Origin: Drechmeria coniospora
Lineage: Eukaryota; Ascomycota; Sordariomycetes; Hypocreales; Ophiocordycipitaceae
NCBI RefSeq assembly: GCF_001625195.1
Contig: NC_054389.1
Span: 5,762,520-5,826,519 of the forward strand
DNA length: 64,000 nucleotides
Direction of reading: 5' to 3'
The stretch's first letter is position 1, and the number at the start of each line of letters is the position of its first letter. The position numbers were made by a program, and so were the translations under genes. Below, in pieces: positions 43,265 through 55,710 of the stretch. The notes under the pieces were generated by a model. That model had not been told where the DNA came from and searched no databases. It saw nothing but the letters and a program-made list of their open reading frames with translations.

Positions 43265-45732
43265 GGCTCCCGCAGCGCGATGGCCACCATGGGCCCAGGT
43301 CGGCCGTCGTGTCTCCTCGCGGCGAGTCGCACTCGGGCCTCTAACGTTGTCTCGTTTCTGACAGCTCGTTTTTTGGTGCGGCAACCGAATGCCTGCGGTG
43401 CGTACGAGTATGTTGTCCTAGCGAGCGAGCATGGGCCAAGGATCCGACCTTTGAATATAACCGGCCCGCCGAGGGGGGGGTGTCCGTTTCCCGCCTCGTT
43501 GACGTTACATTCGCGACACGAAACTAATCACCACTACGACGAAGAAATTACCGAAAAGTGCGCAAACCGCTTCTCGTCCCAGCGCGACTTGATGCATGCT
43601 GTGACCTCCGCCGGCAATCACACGCATGTCTTCTATCGAGACACCCACCCTGGGACGACGCCACGCGGGAAGGCACTGTTGGCTGCCCAGCCACGGGTAA
43701 GCCGTCGTGATGTTCTGCTCTCGGCTGGACGCCCTCTGGCGATCGGGAAACGGCTGTTTTTCTCGAGCCGGATTGGATGTTGCTCTTGAGCTCTGGCTTC
43801 CCGCCGACCACCCGTTTCGCAGGCCCACCGCGCAGGACAAAACCACTCCCTCCAAGGTGCGTTAAGTAAGTACTTGCGATCTTGACTCTCGCAGGTTGAT
43901 ACCTGGTGGTCGGCGGCTCGGCTTTGGGCGGAGGCGGGCCTAGACATCCATGATCCATGTCGAATCGGGTGCGAGCCCTTCTGGGGAGATCACGGCGAAT
44001 AGGCGCAGACATGCACCGCTGGATCATTCAGCTTGTCCACCCTTCAGACAAGTGGCCAGAGCCAAGGGTGCTCCTTTTCCTCGAATCATGGCCGTAAGCA
44101 CCCGGCTCTCATCCATGGTCACCACTGAAGCCCCCCGAAACCGGCACCATCCATCCTACTGCCCCATGTACGTCGCTTACACGTGCTGCGCACTTCACCT
44201 ACGTGAAGCCGGCCAGCGCCAGGTCGGCTGCCGACCCGTCTTCCAGCTAGGTCTCGTAAGACGACCGGCCAGTCGCAGGCGATCCTGGTGCGGCGGCGAC
44301 GGATCAACTCGAGTTGAGCGCGTGGAAGTGACACGATTGCATGCGGTTCGCCAGCTGATTTTCTCGGGCCTGGTTCCTGATGGCAACAAATCGCTGCAAT
44401 CGCCGATGCATCATGTATGCTAGCGTCGCACGACGGTGAACTGTCTCGTTCTAGGGGCTCTGCCTGGCGTTTGAATGATTCGGAACGAGACCGTTTGGAT
44501 AGACGGTCAGGAACCGGCATGGTTCAACCTCGCAAACCCAGCCACTGGTGGCCCAGGATGTTGATTCACCTTGAACTCTCCCTGACGGAACTGCCGTTAG
44601 AAAATTCCAGGAACTGAAACCGCAATAATATCCCATGGCCTCCTGTGCAACGTCGGCACCTGCCAACGCCTCATGGAACTTCCCCAGCCAGGGCACAACT
44701 GCCTCACCTTGTTGCCAGATGGGAAATTCGTCAGATGTGAGGATTTCAATATGGCCCGGCAGAACGTCCTTTGAACTTGTCGGTGCCTGAATCCTGCTTT
44801 CACATTGTCCTTGTTTCGGTAGCATACCTCCAACATCGATAACGCAACTGCATTATAGCGAAGTTGGGCAAAACACTGATCGCATGAGACGGATACATAC
44901 AGGTAACTAATTTTTGTGTACTATCGATGTCGTTAATTTTACGAGTCGTTTAGCTAGTTACCAACGGAAGTGCACTCGTCACAATGCAATTGTCAAAGGC
45001 ACGCGACCGCGAGGACATTTAGTTTCATGGTATATCTGCGCCTAAGCTACAAGTACATCTTAAAACCTCAGTCCTAGTGTCCCTGGCCCGATCAATGATT
45101 AGAATTTCCTTACTTGTACATGCTTAAACCAATATTTGACTCAATGGCAGTAGCATCGCTGGATAGGGGGTTTATTTCGGCCATGCTCCCCAAATCCTAG
45201 CATCCCTAAATCATTCTAGAGCTGACTTAGTCCACTCAATGTTCTACTGTAGTAGGTAAGTAATGAGCGTGTCGACCGAATGGCCTACAGTCCTTTGTGT
45301 ATTTCGGGCGACTGCTAAATGGGAACGGCAATATCAAACAGATAATAATAGCTCTCGTTGTGTACATGTACACGAGGGTTGGTGGACCAAATTGAAGACT
45401 TCCAGGTTGTGGTGGAGCGCGGCAATTGCTTCAATGGGCTGATGGATGAATCGAGTGTCATTATTGAACGCTGAGGGAAGAAATGCTGAAAATAGATGAC
45501 CAGGGTTTGATTATACCCTGGAAGGTGAGGTCATCCGCACAGCACCAGCTGCGGTATCAGGTGAAGAGGGGCGCTTGGAAGCGGGAGCACAGGCACGGAG
45601 TAGAAAGGTCAAAGTTTCGTTCATTCATGGCCATCCTACCTTCAGAAGTATGCTTGTAGGTTTGCTCCGAAGTTGGCTGACCAACGATATCTGGTTTCTC
45701 TTCTGATGGACTGACACAAACGTAGTTGACCG
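43265..45732. other. Intergenic, 2.5 kb, no convincing gene
   Basis: Overlapping frames at 43205-44830 on both strands lack domain features. From about 44840 to 45400 the DNA is more AT-rich. No transposon remnant is recognised. Confidence 0.4.
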
Positions 45733-48700
45733 TTATGATTGCAACGCCGTGTCTTCTCTTGTCGCCCCGCTTCCTTTCCGCCAGCTCGCTGTGTGATCCA
45801 CGAGTTGCTTCGCAACGCTCTGCTGGCCACGACGGCCCCAGCCACCACCACCGGGAGTGCAGACAATGATGCGGTCCCCGGCCTTCATTTCGGCGCTGTT
45901 CTTGGCTCCCAGGTTGATGTGCCGCTCCTCGTACTCCGTCTCGACTTCGGGGTCCTCCTTTCTACCGCCAATCTCGTGGAATTGGGCGAGTGACTTATCC
46001 CAGTTGGACATTTCCACCCTTCGCACCCACAGGTTGAGACCGCAGGCCCCGTCCTCACCGCCATGGAGGCCGTACGGGTGGTACACGCGGCGCTCGCTGA
46101 GAATCGAGACCTGCAGAGGGATGCGGAACTCAATGTCGCGAACGACGCCGTCGCCGCCGCGGTGCTGACCCGCACCGCCAGAGCCTTTCCGGATGGAAAA
46201 CTCGCGAAGGAGAACGGGGTATCGCCGTTCAAAAATCTCCGAGTCTGTGATGCGTGTGTTGGTCATGTGAACATGCACGCCAGACGTGCCCTCCCAGTCA
46301 GGCCCGGCTCCGCTACCGCCAGCAATGGTTTCGTAGTAGCCGAAGCCCTTGACGGCCTTCTCACCCGGCTGGTTGCCACCGAAGCCAAATGTGAGATTGT
46401 TACAGCACCCCTGGCTGGCGGCGCAGGCCTGAAATGCCTTGAAGATAACATCCGTAATGCGCTGGCTCGTCAATACGTTGCCTCCGACAACGGCGGCCCC
46501 TGGAGACGGTGAGAGAATAGACTTGGGCGGAATCTTGACCTTGATAGGCTTCAGGCACCCCTGGTTCAGGGGAATGTCTTCCGATACCAAGCAGCGGAGG
46601 CAATAGATGATGGCGCTGTACGTGATGGCCTCGGGGGCATTGATGTTGCCGTAGACCTCGGCGCCGGTGCCCTCAAAGTCAAACTCGGCACTGCCACTGT
46701 CGGGATCGATGCTAATCTTCAGCTGAATAGGGGAGCCGTCGTCCATGTGGTCGATGGCGGAGAGTTCTCGGCCCTCGAAACGCTTGTGCACGTTCTTGAG
46801 CAGCTTTCGGACCGACTGCTCGGCGTTCTCTTGGATCTGAACCATGTAAAACTGGACAGTCTCTTCACCGTACTCCTCGATGAGGCTGTCGATGAGGGAG
46901 ATGCCCTTTTGGTTGGCCGATACCTGAGCGCGGAGATCGTTGATGTTGTCGGCGAGGCATCGCGTGCCGCTGCAACCAGGATACCTGGCTGGCTCATCGT
47001 AAAAGAGCTCAACCACGCGCTTCTCATTAAATTTGCCACCGCTGACGAGCTTCTCGCTTCGAATCGCGGCACCTTCTTGGAAGAGCTCGCGGGAGTGGGG
47101 CGGCATGCTTCCGGCGGTGATGCCGCCGATATCAGCGTGGTGAGCTCGCGATGCCGCGTAAAAGAGAATCTTCTCGCCCTTGTCATCAAAGGCCGGCATG
47201 ACGAGCGTTACGTCGGGCAGGTGGGTGCCGCCGTACGAGGGGTGGTTGGCGATGATGACATCCCCCTTGGCTAGCTTGCCCTTCCAGATTTCGGCCTGTC
47301 GCTTGACACACGTTGACATTGATCCCAGATGGACGGGAAGGTGCGGCGCGTTGGCGACAAGGCCGCCGGTAGCGTCGAAGATGGCACACGAGAAGTCGAG
47401 ACGCTCCTTGACATTTGTGCTGACGCTTGTCTTTTGGAGGGCCCGGCCCATTTGCTCAGCAATGGCCATGAAGCGGTGGCCAAAGATAGAGAGCATGACC
47501 GGGTCCACCTCGCGCGCGGACCGGTCCCTGTGGGATCTGGCTCGAGTTAGCCATGTACAATGCGCAATGAACCAGTAGTTGGGCTTGGCATACTCATCCT
47601 TGGGCTCGCTCCCGATATCTAGCACGACGTGCGTTCCCGTGACCAGGGCCTTTGTCCCTGGTGTCACGACGATCGTCTGCGTTCCATCAGCAAGCATGGC
47701 TGGGCCGGTAACGACGTCCCCGATATCAAGGTTCTCCAGCTTGTAAACGGGAGTCTCGAGCCGGCCGCCCTGGAAAAAGACAGCCTTCGTGCCGTGACAC
47801 TTTGTCTCCGTCACAGGTAGCTGCTTGATCACCTTGAGCTGCTGATCCACCGTCTTCTCCTGGTGTCGAAAACTTTTACCGATGCCCCTGACTCTCACGT
47901 CGTCGATTATGATGTCGCGGTCATCGAGTGTAAAGCCAAATTCGTAGTGGTGGTGCCTTACAAAGGCCTTGCCAAACTCCCAGTCCTTGCCGCCGAAGTG
48001 AGCCGAGGCCTCCTCAGGAGAGGGCATGACAATCATGAGAGCCGACTCGGTTCCACGGTAGCGCATGTTGAGGTACTCTTGGAACACAATCTCGCCATCG
48101 TCGAAACCTTGCTCCTTCAGCGCCGCGCGAGACTTCTCCTTCAGCTTTTCCATTTTGCGCTGCAGCTCACCGATGGCGGCGCTGTCGTCATCCCAGACTG
48201 TGGAGTCGGGTTCCTGCCGCTCATCGACGACATCGGCGAGGGCCATGCCATAGGCAGAGAGAACTGAGGAGTAGCGGTGGACAAGGATCTGACGGATTCC
48301 AAGAGATTCTGCGATGGCGACGGCGTGCTGGCCACCGGCTCCGCCAAAGGTCGCAAGACGATGCTTGGAGGAGTCGTGACCCTTGGCCTCGGTGATGGAT
48401 CGAATAGGCCTCGTCATGGTCTCGTTTGCTATGGTCAGGAAACCGTAGGCCACTTCATCGACGCTTAGGGATTTCCCGGTCTCCTTGTTGACTTGATCTG
48501 TCAACTCCTGCAGCACCGCCTTGCTCGCCTCAAGATCCAACCCTTCATCCTCGTTCTTGCCAAAGATCTTGGGGAAGAATTCCGGCAGCAGGCGGCCAAG
48601 GTAAAGGTTTGCATCCGTCACGGTAGCAGGGCCTCCTTTCCGGTAGCAGGCGGGTCCAGGGTGTGCGCCGGCAGATTCGGGCCCGACGACAAAGAGCCCG

Positions 48701-49911
48701 TTGCGGAAGAATAGCCTCGAGCCGCCGCCGGCTGCAACGGTGTTGATATCGAGCTGCGGGGATTGGATGGTGACGCCAGCGGTGGTGGTCTCGAAAACGT
48801 GCTCGTAGCGGCCTTCGCCGTATCGAGAGACGTCGGTGCTTGTTCCGCCCATGTCGAAGCCGATGACGGGAGTTTTCGTCTCCTCGTCGTACGAAGTTAC
48901 GGCGTACCCGACGACGCCTCCAGCCGGTCCGGAGAGGATGGCCTTCAGGCCGGTAAACTTGTCGACGTCTACAAGACCGCCATCACTTTGCATAAACTCG
49001 CAGCGCGCTCCCTGGTGCTCCTGATCTGGCTTGATCTTTTGCGTTCCGAGGCCGCCCTGGAAGCCACGTTGAAAACCGTCAATGTATCGCCTGATGGCAG
49101 GTGTGAGATAGGCATCGGCACAGACTGAAGTTGCCCTGGGGACGAGTTTAACCATGGGCATAAGCTCGTGGCTAAGCGAAATGTGCTTGAAGCCAATCTC
49201 CCTGGCTACGCGGCCAATTTGGGCCTCGTGGTCGGGGAAAGTGTAGGCATGCATGAGGCAGACGGCGATACTTCGGATACCTTTGCCATAAACTTCCGAC
49301 AGTCGTTCCCTGATATCCTCATCTTGCGCTCTTGTGAGTATTCGGACCGTCTCTCCAGAGAGACCACGGACGAGATGTTTGCCCCGGGCCGCCTCCGTTC
49401 CGACCTGAGCTTCCGGCTCGGTGACGATCCTGCACGGGTCCTCGGCGTAGTCCTCGAGCGTCACTCTCTCGTCAATCTCGACGACCGTCTCATACAGAAC
49501 ATCGGGTTTCCTGATGGCCAAGTCAAAAATTCTTGGTCGCGACTGGTTGCCGATGGCGAGGCAGTCCCTGAACCCCTTGGTCACCACCAGGGCAATCTTC
49601 TCGCCCTTGCGCTCAAGGAGAGCATTCGTAGCCACAGTGGTGCCCATACGAATAGAGGCGATCTTGGACGTGTCAAGGGGCTCTCCGCGGGGGATTTCGC
49701 GGCCGAGGAAATGGCTCATGATGCGGCGGATGCCCTCGAGGGGAGCGTCCTTGTAGTTGGCGGGATCCTCGGAGAGGAGCTTGATGATGATGTCCTCGCC
49801 ATTGTGCTCGCCAACACAGTCGGTAAAGGTGCCGCCGCGGTCAATGGCTATACGGATGCCACGTTCCTTGGGGGCCGATGACGAAGGCGATGACCGTGAA
49901 GCGGCTGCCAT
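45733..49911 (-). CDS. OXP1: 5-oxoprolinase (ATP-hydrolysing)
   Basis: Two exons, 49911-47594 and 47536-45733, 1373 residues. The 57-nt intron is in frame without stops; it has donor GTATGC, a gctaac branch and cag acceptor, and its removal joins EPKDE to [15 protein letters not shown]. The start was placed at the ATG at 49911, because the upstream extension begins only at a GTG. The HyuA half has [52 protein letters not shown] and [12 protein letters not shown]. The HyuB half has [41 protein letters not shown] and the C-terminal GGGGWG. The enzyme opens 5-oxoproline to glutamate in the gamma-glutamyl/glutathione cycle, in the cytosol. Fusion of A and B parts is the normal eukaryotic form. 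Confidence 0.95.
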   Translation of the reverse strand: MAAASRSSPSSSAPKERGIRIAIDRGGTFTDCVGEHNGEDIIIKLLSEDPANYKDAPLEGIRRIMSHFLGREIPRGEPLDTSKIASIRMGTTVATNALLERKGEKIALVVTKGFRDCLAIGNQSRPRIFDLAIRKPDVLYETVVEIDERVTLEDYAEDPCRIVTEPEAQVGTEAARGKHLVRGLSGETVRILTRAQDEDIRERLSEVYGKGIRSIAVCLMHAYTFPDHEAQIGRVAREIGFKHISLSHELMPMVKLVPRATSVCADAYLTPAIRRYIDGFQRGFQGGLGTQKIKPDQEHQGARCEFMQSDGGLVDVDKFTGLKAILSGPAGGVVGYAVTSYDEETKTPVIGFDMGGTSTDVSRYGEGRYEHVFETTTAGVTIQSPQLDINTVAAGGGSRLFFRNGLFVVGPESAGAHPGPACYRKGGPATVTDANLYLGRLLPEFFPKIFGKNEDEGLDLEASKAVLQELTDQVNKETGKSLSVDEVAYGFLTIANETMTRPIRSITEAKGHDSSKHRLATFGGAGGQHAVAIAESLGIRQILVHRYSSVLSAYGMALADVVDERQEPDSTVWDDDSAAIGELQRKMEKLKEKSRAALKEQGFDDGEIVFQEYLNMRYRGTESALMIVMPSPEEASAHFGGKDWEFGKAFVRHHHYEFGFTLDDRDIIIDDVRVRGIGKSFRHQEKTVDQQLKVIKQLPVTETKCHGTKAVFFQGGRLETPVYKLENLDIGDVVTGPAMLADGTQTIVVTPGTKALVTGTHVVLDIGSEPKDEYAKPNYWFIAHCTWLTRARSHRDRSAREVDPVMLSIFGHRFMAIAEQMGRALQKTSVSTNVKERLDFSCAIFDATGGLVANAPHLPVHLGSMSTCVKRQAEIWKGKLAKGDVIIANHPSYGGTHLPDVTLVMPAFDDKGEKILFYAASRAHHADIGGITAGSMPPHSRELFQEGAAIRSEKLVSGGKFNEKRVVELFYDEPARYPGCSGTRCLADNINDLRAQVSANQKGISLIDSLIEEYGEETVQFYMVQIQENAEQSVRKLLKNVHKRFEGRELSAIDHMDDGSPIQLKISIDPDSGSAEFDFEGTGAEVYGNINAPEAITYSAIIYCLRCLVSEDIPLNQGCLKPIKVKIPPKSILSPSPGAAVVGGNVLTSQRITDVIFKAFQACAASQGCCNNLTFGFGGNQPGEKAVKGFGYYETIAGGSGAGPDWEGTSGVHVHMTNTRITDSEIFERRYPVLLREFSIRKGSGGAGQHRGGDGVVRDIEFRIPLQVSILSERRVYHPYGLHGGEDGACGLNLWVRRVEMSNWDKSLAQFHEIGGRKEDPEVETEYEERHINLGAKNSAEMKAGDRIIVCTPGGGGWGRRGQQSVAKQLVDHTASWRKGSGATREDTALQS

Positions 49912-51739
49912 GGCGACGGTGACGGGGCCTGCGTGTGTCGGCACTTGGGGTGCAGAGTCCTGTCCGAGATGATCGCGGCAGCAAGGGTCCAGAATTCAAT
50001 GGCCTCGCTAATAGCAGCTCACAAGGAGGACCGGGGACGTTGTATCATGCAAGGCGAGAGGGGAGGCGAGATTTGAGCCTTGATTCTACATTGTACAGTG
50101 CACGGTCTGAATCTGGTGGATTGATAAGCACTGCAGGCACCCAGGAGGAGTGAGGAGGGGCTTGTGGTAATAGTAGGTGCCAGCTTCCGTGCTTCCAGCT
50201 TCCGTGCTTCCGTGCCAATGCCTTGTACATTAATCTTCGGCGGCGCCCAGTTGACAGGAGCTGCTACCCCACTGCAGGTACTACTCCGTACTGCCAGCGG
50301 CATCGGCCAGTTACATACAACGTACGTACACCTACCTATGTACTTGCACTTACTGCAGCAGGCATCCCGTATCGTACATGTACTGTAATACGAGTATTAC
50401 TTACAGTACTTACATGTACACCTAAATAAGTGGTTTGTACCAAGGACCCCTCGTCAGGGTGACGACGATTCAACCATTGCCAGCAATGGCGGCCACGATG
50501 AGCCGTACTTCTACAAGTACAGTGACTTTCCCCCCTGCAGCTACAAACAACGCTCGTGGCTGCCGACATTATAACGGTTCTATGGGATGATCGGGCGATG
50601 GTGATGGAGTTTTTGGGATGCTTCCTTCGTCTAGCTGCAGAAAGAACTTCAACCTACGGGTCATCTCAATAGCGGGAATCCCGGATGCACTTCGACTTCA
50701 CCAGCTCCCAAGACTCCCGAATCGGAATTCGAAAGGCCTGGCTCCTGGGCGCTGGGTCTAGGGCTGAGCTGTCTCCCGCAATGCCGCCTTCGGCCAGCGA
50801 TCGAGTTGCTGGAACTGCCAGCTCATCACTCAGGCAAAGTCAGTGGGCGATATCGATTGCGAGAGACGATCGAGTGCCAGAGTCGGTAGCGTTTGCCACT
50901 GGGTCTTGGAGGACGTCAAGCTGCTCCCATTCTCCTGCCAGGATCGTAAACCGGCTGGAAGGGTGCTCTGCCTTTTTAAAGGAATTGCTCCTGGCAATGG
51001 CTGCCACGCGTTCCTAGGCACACCATGTGTGATGTGCCTACTTACGTCAGCGAAACCCAACTCGCGCATCAGCTGCTGTGCGATTGACATCACCGCGCAG
51101 GTTGCATGCATGGCGAGTGAAGCGGCCGACCAGCCAGTAGCGGCGCATTTCAGGATACATCTGGGAGCGATCAGCATCATGGTTGGAATAGATATTGACG
51201 AGTTCGCCTGGATGCACACGCATACAGGGGACAGGCCCCCAAAATCACGCTGCCGTGAAGCCGTCTCGTGGTGCTAGTACGGGCGAATGACGGGCTTAGG
51301 GCGCCGGTCACGCCACCCGCACAGCACTTGGCTCATGACCTCATTCAGATAAAGGCTGCCGCTTGCTGAGCATCTGCCAATGAGGGGTTGTCATTGAAAC
51401 AGCTGATTTCTTGAGCGACGTGCACGATGTGATGTAGACGTGCTGCCAAACGAGACAGAAAAGGGTGTGTGACAGAGACAAGTTTGTCCTTCCTGCCTCC
51501 TCTCTCGACACGCAGGGATCTTGTACGAGCTGGGTCGGCAGGCGTCGTGGCAAGCAGTCAGTCGGTCGTCAAGGGAAAGATGATAAAGAACGGCTTGTCC
51601 TCCTTCGATCGGCCTTGGCGACTTGCGTGCCCGCATCCATCCTGTCGTATTTGCCGACGTTGACTGATCTGTCGTCCCTCGCAGACGTAGCTTGTCAAGA
51701 CGTATTCATCATCACACAGTACATCACCTGTCCATCAGC
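49912..51739. repeat. Intergenic, with GTAC-rich cluster at about 50275-50440
   Basis: Promoter region of the 5-oxoprolinase and of the four-TM protein gene, read in opposite directions. A duplicated 'cagcttccgtgctt' lies at about 50180-50210, and the GTAC cluster follows. No gene is seen in 50600-51700. Confidence 0.5.
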
Positions 51740-52290
51740 ATGGTCCTCGATCGACTGGTCAGCATGGCCCTCCGGGCTACGGAGCTCGTCTTCGCCGCCA
51801 TCGTCGCCGGCGTCACAGGCCACTACCTGCACCAGTCCGACGCCAGCTCGTGGGACTTGAGCCGCTTCATCTACACCGAAGTGGTCGCTGCCATCGCCAT
51901 GTTCCTATCCCTCATATGGCTGTTTCCTTTCTCTTCCACTTTCATCCACTGGCCCATGGACCTCATCGTCAGTGTCCTGTGGTGGATCTCGTTTGGTCTG
52001 CTCGTCAATGCAAGTGCTCCCCGACAACCGGTCGCGGAGCGGCATCTGCTAATATGGGACAGCTCGTCGGAACTTCCTGCGGCGCCGTCTTCTACTGGGG
52101 CGACGTCTCTCTGCGAGGCGACGAGTGCGGTAGGTTCAAGGCTGATATCGCTTTCGCTTTTCTTTCGGCCCTCCTGTGGCTCGTCTCGGCACTTGTCGGT
52201 ATCCTCTGGGTTCGAAAGCAGGACCGCCGCGCTGCCGCTCGTGCCGACGTTCACCACAGCCGACCTTGGTACCGACGAAGTCGAGCCTAG
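51740..52290 (+). CDS. Four-transmembrane MARVEL-type membrane protein
   Basis: Two exons, 51740-52009 and 52063-52290, give 165 residues. Four hydrophobic segments lie at about 8-28, 44-64, 70-90 and 118-140; the MARVEL-like features are a charged/aromatic loop DLSRFIYTEVVAA after TM1 and a Cys pair (TSC...DEC) in the last outer loop, with a short basic tail (VRKQDRRAAAR). Homologous fungal proteins read LLVN-L-G-SC at the exon junction, which here requires a GC donor (AAT|GCAAGT) for the 53-nt intron 52010-52062; a ctgctaat branch site and cag acceptor are present. Probably a plasma-membrane or endomembrane organiser; the role is inferred from the family only. Confidence 0.82.
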
Positions 52291-53653
52291 CGCTGGTGCT
52301 TTCGCCCTGACCGATAACTCAACATGTCCCATGTATCGAGCAAGGCATTGCAATATCTCCATTCGAAATCTATATGCGAATTGGAGCAAGCTTTGTTTGC
52401 ATTGGAGTCGTTTGCTGTTCAAAGATGCGATCCGGATGGAAAGCCGGTCACTTCTAGATTGACCCTGCGGGATGTACATGGTACTCTTGCTACCCTGAGG
52501 AGCAGCGCCCAACGGCTTGCTATTTCTGTGGTTTTTCGGGGGGACTTGCTTGTCGGAGCATGTCGCGTCGGCAAATCGACATCATGACCGTAATATAAAT
52601 AATACCATGCTGAAGCATGCAACCATTTCTGAAACCAACCGAAATATTCTATGATTGAAAGTCGAAAGATACCAAGTGGCAAGGAAATGATATTGCTCAG
52701 GACGGATGCCAGCGCTTCCCGCTGAAACGTAGATGGAATCGTGACCGTCCGGCATGTACGTCATTGCAATTCTTGTTATTAAGTGTTTACTTGAGGCCAC
52801 AGTTCTTCGGGATTTGATCCGAGCTTCGAGGCAGGCTTTGCCGATATTCGACATGATGTCGTGCTTGGCTCAGCGAGCATCGTAGTACCGGGCAGTCGAT
52901 TGTGGTTGAGGTTGGAAGCCTCAGGTCGCGGGTTTTGGCGGGCAAGGAGCTCCGCACCATTCATCAACTAGTGAGCTCACCAGCCACACATGTACAGGTA
53001 GCAGCGATGCTCGGCAAATTACAACTACGCTTGCCCTGGCTGACGCACTGCCAGACTCGCCACAGCCACCTCCAGCCCGGGTCAGTCGTTGCGTCATCGC
53101 TCTGTTTCCCACCGTCCTTCCTCACTTCCTCTCCAGAGCAGTAACAAATTGCGTTGGGCAAAACAGAATCCGACTCCACTTCATCCCAATACGTGACGGA
53201 GACTACCGTCCGGACCATGGCCAGCGTATGCGCGTCGTCCTCCATTGCTGTCGCTTCAACGTCACTCCCGACAGGTATGACGTTGTGATGTGAAGCCAAC
53301 CAACGAGGCGTCCAGTTGAACCAGGGCCTGGCTTTGGGGTGCTACGGTACGACATGTTATGACGATGCGTCTTGCACATCCGTTCTATTCCCCTGTGGCC
53401 TGTGCCCGTGCCCGTGCCTGTGCTGGGGGAAACCAGGTTGAAGTCGTCATGTCGATGACGGAGGGCAACGGTGACATTTGTCCACGGGAACGTCTATATA
53501 ATCTGGATGCCATTCCGGATATCCCGCAACGTTTTCCTCTCCTCATACCATACCGAACTAGCATTCGCCATCCTACATACCGCGAGAACACCACGCACCT
53601 TTTCACAATAGCCCTACCACTCAGGAGACAACAAAATCACTTCACGTACCATC
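52291..53653. other. Intergenic, no gene seen
   Basis: About 1.36 kb; its 3' part is the promoter of the hydrophilic repeat protein (see the TATA box). Confidence 0.45.
53494..53502 (+). promoter_or_regulatory. TATA box of the hydrophilic repeat protein gene
   Basis: ctatataat about 155 bp upstream of the ATG at 53654, followed by a C/A-rich leader: a good match to a TATA element, in keeping with an inducible, strongly expressed gene. Inferred from sequence only. Confidence 0.5.
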
Positions 53654-54847
53654 ATGTCTGGACTCGTCAACAAGGTCAAGGAGGCACTCCTTCACGATAA
53701 GACCGACAGCACGCACGCAACGGGCCAGACGAAGAACTCTGCCGAGCCTCGAACTGGTTTCCTAGGCCACGGTACCACGGGTCATGACGGCTCCTACGCC
53801 ACAGGTGACCACTACGTCACTGGCGGAGACAACTCGAACAGAGGGGCCGATGGACCTGCTACCAGGACTGACGGTCCTCACTCGTCCAACATGGCGAACA
53901 AGGTCGACCCTCGTGTCGATTCCGACGGCGACCGCAGCCAGAATTTGGGCGCGAACCCTCACGGCACCGCTACTACCGGAAACACGACGACGCCTGCGAC
54001 CCGTGGCCTCTCCGCAACCACAGGCCACACCACGACGACAGGCCATCACAGCAGCAACCTTGATGAAAGCCGTGCACTAGGCTCCAACACGGCAACTGGT
54101 CCTCACAGCAGCAAACTTGTCAACAAGGTTGACCCTCGTGTCGACTCCGACCTTGACGGAAGCCGTACCCTCGGTGCCAACACGACGGCTGCCCACTCAA
54201 CCACTGCCGGCCACAACGCTACAGGCATGGTCTCTGGCGCTGCTGGGCATGCTGTCATGGAGGATGCCAACCGTGGATTCGACGGACCTGCGAGCAAGAC
54301 GGATGGCCCTCATTCATCCAACATGGCGAACAAGTTGGATCCTCGCGTCGATTCTGACCGCGACCACAGCAAGAATTTGGGTGCGAATCCCTCCGGCAGT
54401 GCCACAACCGACACCACAACCGACACCACTAAGAAGCCCGCCAGCGGCACCGGTGGTCAACACGCCTTCTTCACCGGTGCCATTCCTCCCGGCACCGGCC
54501 TGATTGGCACGACGGGAACTCATAACCAAGGTGCCCCGGAAGGTACCTACGGTCACCACAACAGTCGTTTGGCCAATGTCGCCGACCCCCGGATCGACTC
54601 GGACGCCGGTGGAAGTCACGACATGGGCTCCAACACACACTCGACTATGGCAGGCGTCGCGGGTACCCACGGCAGTACCGGAACCCACACCGGCCCGACG
54701 GGCACGCGCCATGACGCTCCAGGTCCCGCTCCCAATACCGCCGGCCCTCACAAGAGCGACATGATGAACAAGTTGGACCCCCGAGTGGACAGCGACCTCG
54801 ACGGCAGTAAGACCATTGGTGGAGATAAGACGTACGCTCAATCCTAA
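53654..54847 (+). CDS. Repetitive hydrophilic (stress/LEA-like) protein
   Basis: A single exon of 397 residues rich in Gly, Thr, His, Asp, Asn and Ser, with no signal peptide or membrane segment. A ~25-residue module occurs five times: GPHSSxMxNKxDPRVDSD followed by xDxSxxLGAN. Starts of the modules are near residues 74, 147, 221, 302 and 367; the fourth copy is the most diverged (NSRLANVADPRIDSD). The linkers are Thr/Gly/His-rich. The N terminus MSGLVNKVKEALLHDK is an amphipathic helix. The composition fits a desiccation/osmotic-stress hydrophilin. Similar 'DPRVDSD' repeat proteins occur in filamentous fungi, sometimes annotated as cell-surface proteins; the function is unproven. Confidence 0.8.
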   Translation: MSGLVNKVKEALLHDKTDSTHATGQTKNSAEPRTGFLGHGTTGHDGSYATGDHYVTGGDNSNRGADGPATRTDGPHSSNMANKVDPRVDSDGDRSQNLGANPHGTATTGNTTTPATRGLSATTGHTTTTGHHSSNLDESRALGSNTATGPHSSKLVNKVDPRVDSDLDGSRTLGANTTAAHSTTAGHNATGMVSGAAGHAVMEDANRGFDGPASKTDGPHSSNMANKLDPRVDSDRDHSKNLGANPSGSATTDTTTDTTKKPASGTGGQHAFFTGAIPPGTGLIGTTGTHNQGAPEGTYGHHNSRLANVADPRIDSDAGGSHDMGSNTHSTMAGVAGTHGSTGTHTGPTGTRHDAPGPAPNTAGPHKSDMMNKLDPRVDSDLDGSKTIGGDKTYAQS

Positions 54848-55710
54848 GCTTGCCCAGCTCCGACTGACGGAGACGTCGAAATCGGAGGTCCTGTTTGACT
54901 CATCATCTGACGGCGGGTTTTCCATTCCATCTAGAGACCATTTGTTGGCAAACAAAGACCCCACCGATGCCGCCCAGGTTCCTCCTTCTGTGCTAAGGAA
55001 GCATATTGGGGATGTGCAGATCCAGCACGATGATGCCGAGCATGAGCGCGAAGAGCGGCATAGCATCTCGCACCAGGAGCAGCATCGAGGTCTATAAGAT
55101 GGGAGTGCGTAATACCCATTGGGATGCGTCATGACTTACACAGTTTGCTATCTTTTCCGTCACCAATCTTTTCGCCGTATTCATGAATCAGTTTATACTT
55201 GTTGAAATATGATGTACAAGTTCCTGTGCGGTGAATATTTTGGTTGGCAGTGATTGTGATACAGCACCTTCTACCATGCGAATGTCACAGTACAGGCCGC
55301 ATCCAACTGAGGCAGCAAATTTATCCCACCACTCCGTACTTACGGAGTACAGTGTACAGAGTATTATTTACAGTACAGTACAGCCACTTTAGTAGGCACC
55401 TACTCCTAGGAATCGACTAATAATAATAATAATTGCTGGTACGGAGTAGTATCGGCAAAGTTCCTTCCAGTACTCCGTACTCTGTACTTATCTTATCTGT
55501 CCACAGTCGCTACAAGTTGCGAAGCATTGCCCATTAATACCACCACCAACCCCACCATCCACCTCCACCACCTCCTAAGCTTGCACTGTAGCCCGACGTC
55601 GTCCCGTCATCATCATTTGCAGACTGCTTCTCACTCATGTCTTCCATGCCGTTCATTTCAAAGCCGCCATCTCCACCAGTCCATCTTCTTTTCGCCATGC
55701 GACCGTCGTG
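54848..55710. repeat. Intergenic, with GTAC-rich cluster at about 55325-55500
   Basis: 3' flank of the repeat-protein gene, then tactccgtac/gtacggagta motifs, then the CT-rich leader of ATG5. An (ccacc)n-like run sits at about 55540-55575. Confidence 0.55.

Noticed and set aside
49912..49944. Extended start for 5-oxoprolinase
   Set aside because: The extra 11 codons start at GTG; the ATG at 49911 is the first in-frame ATG.
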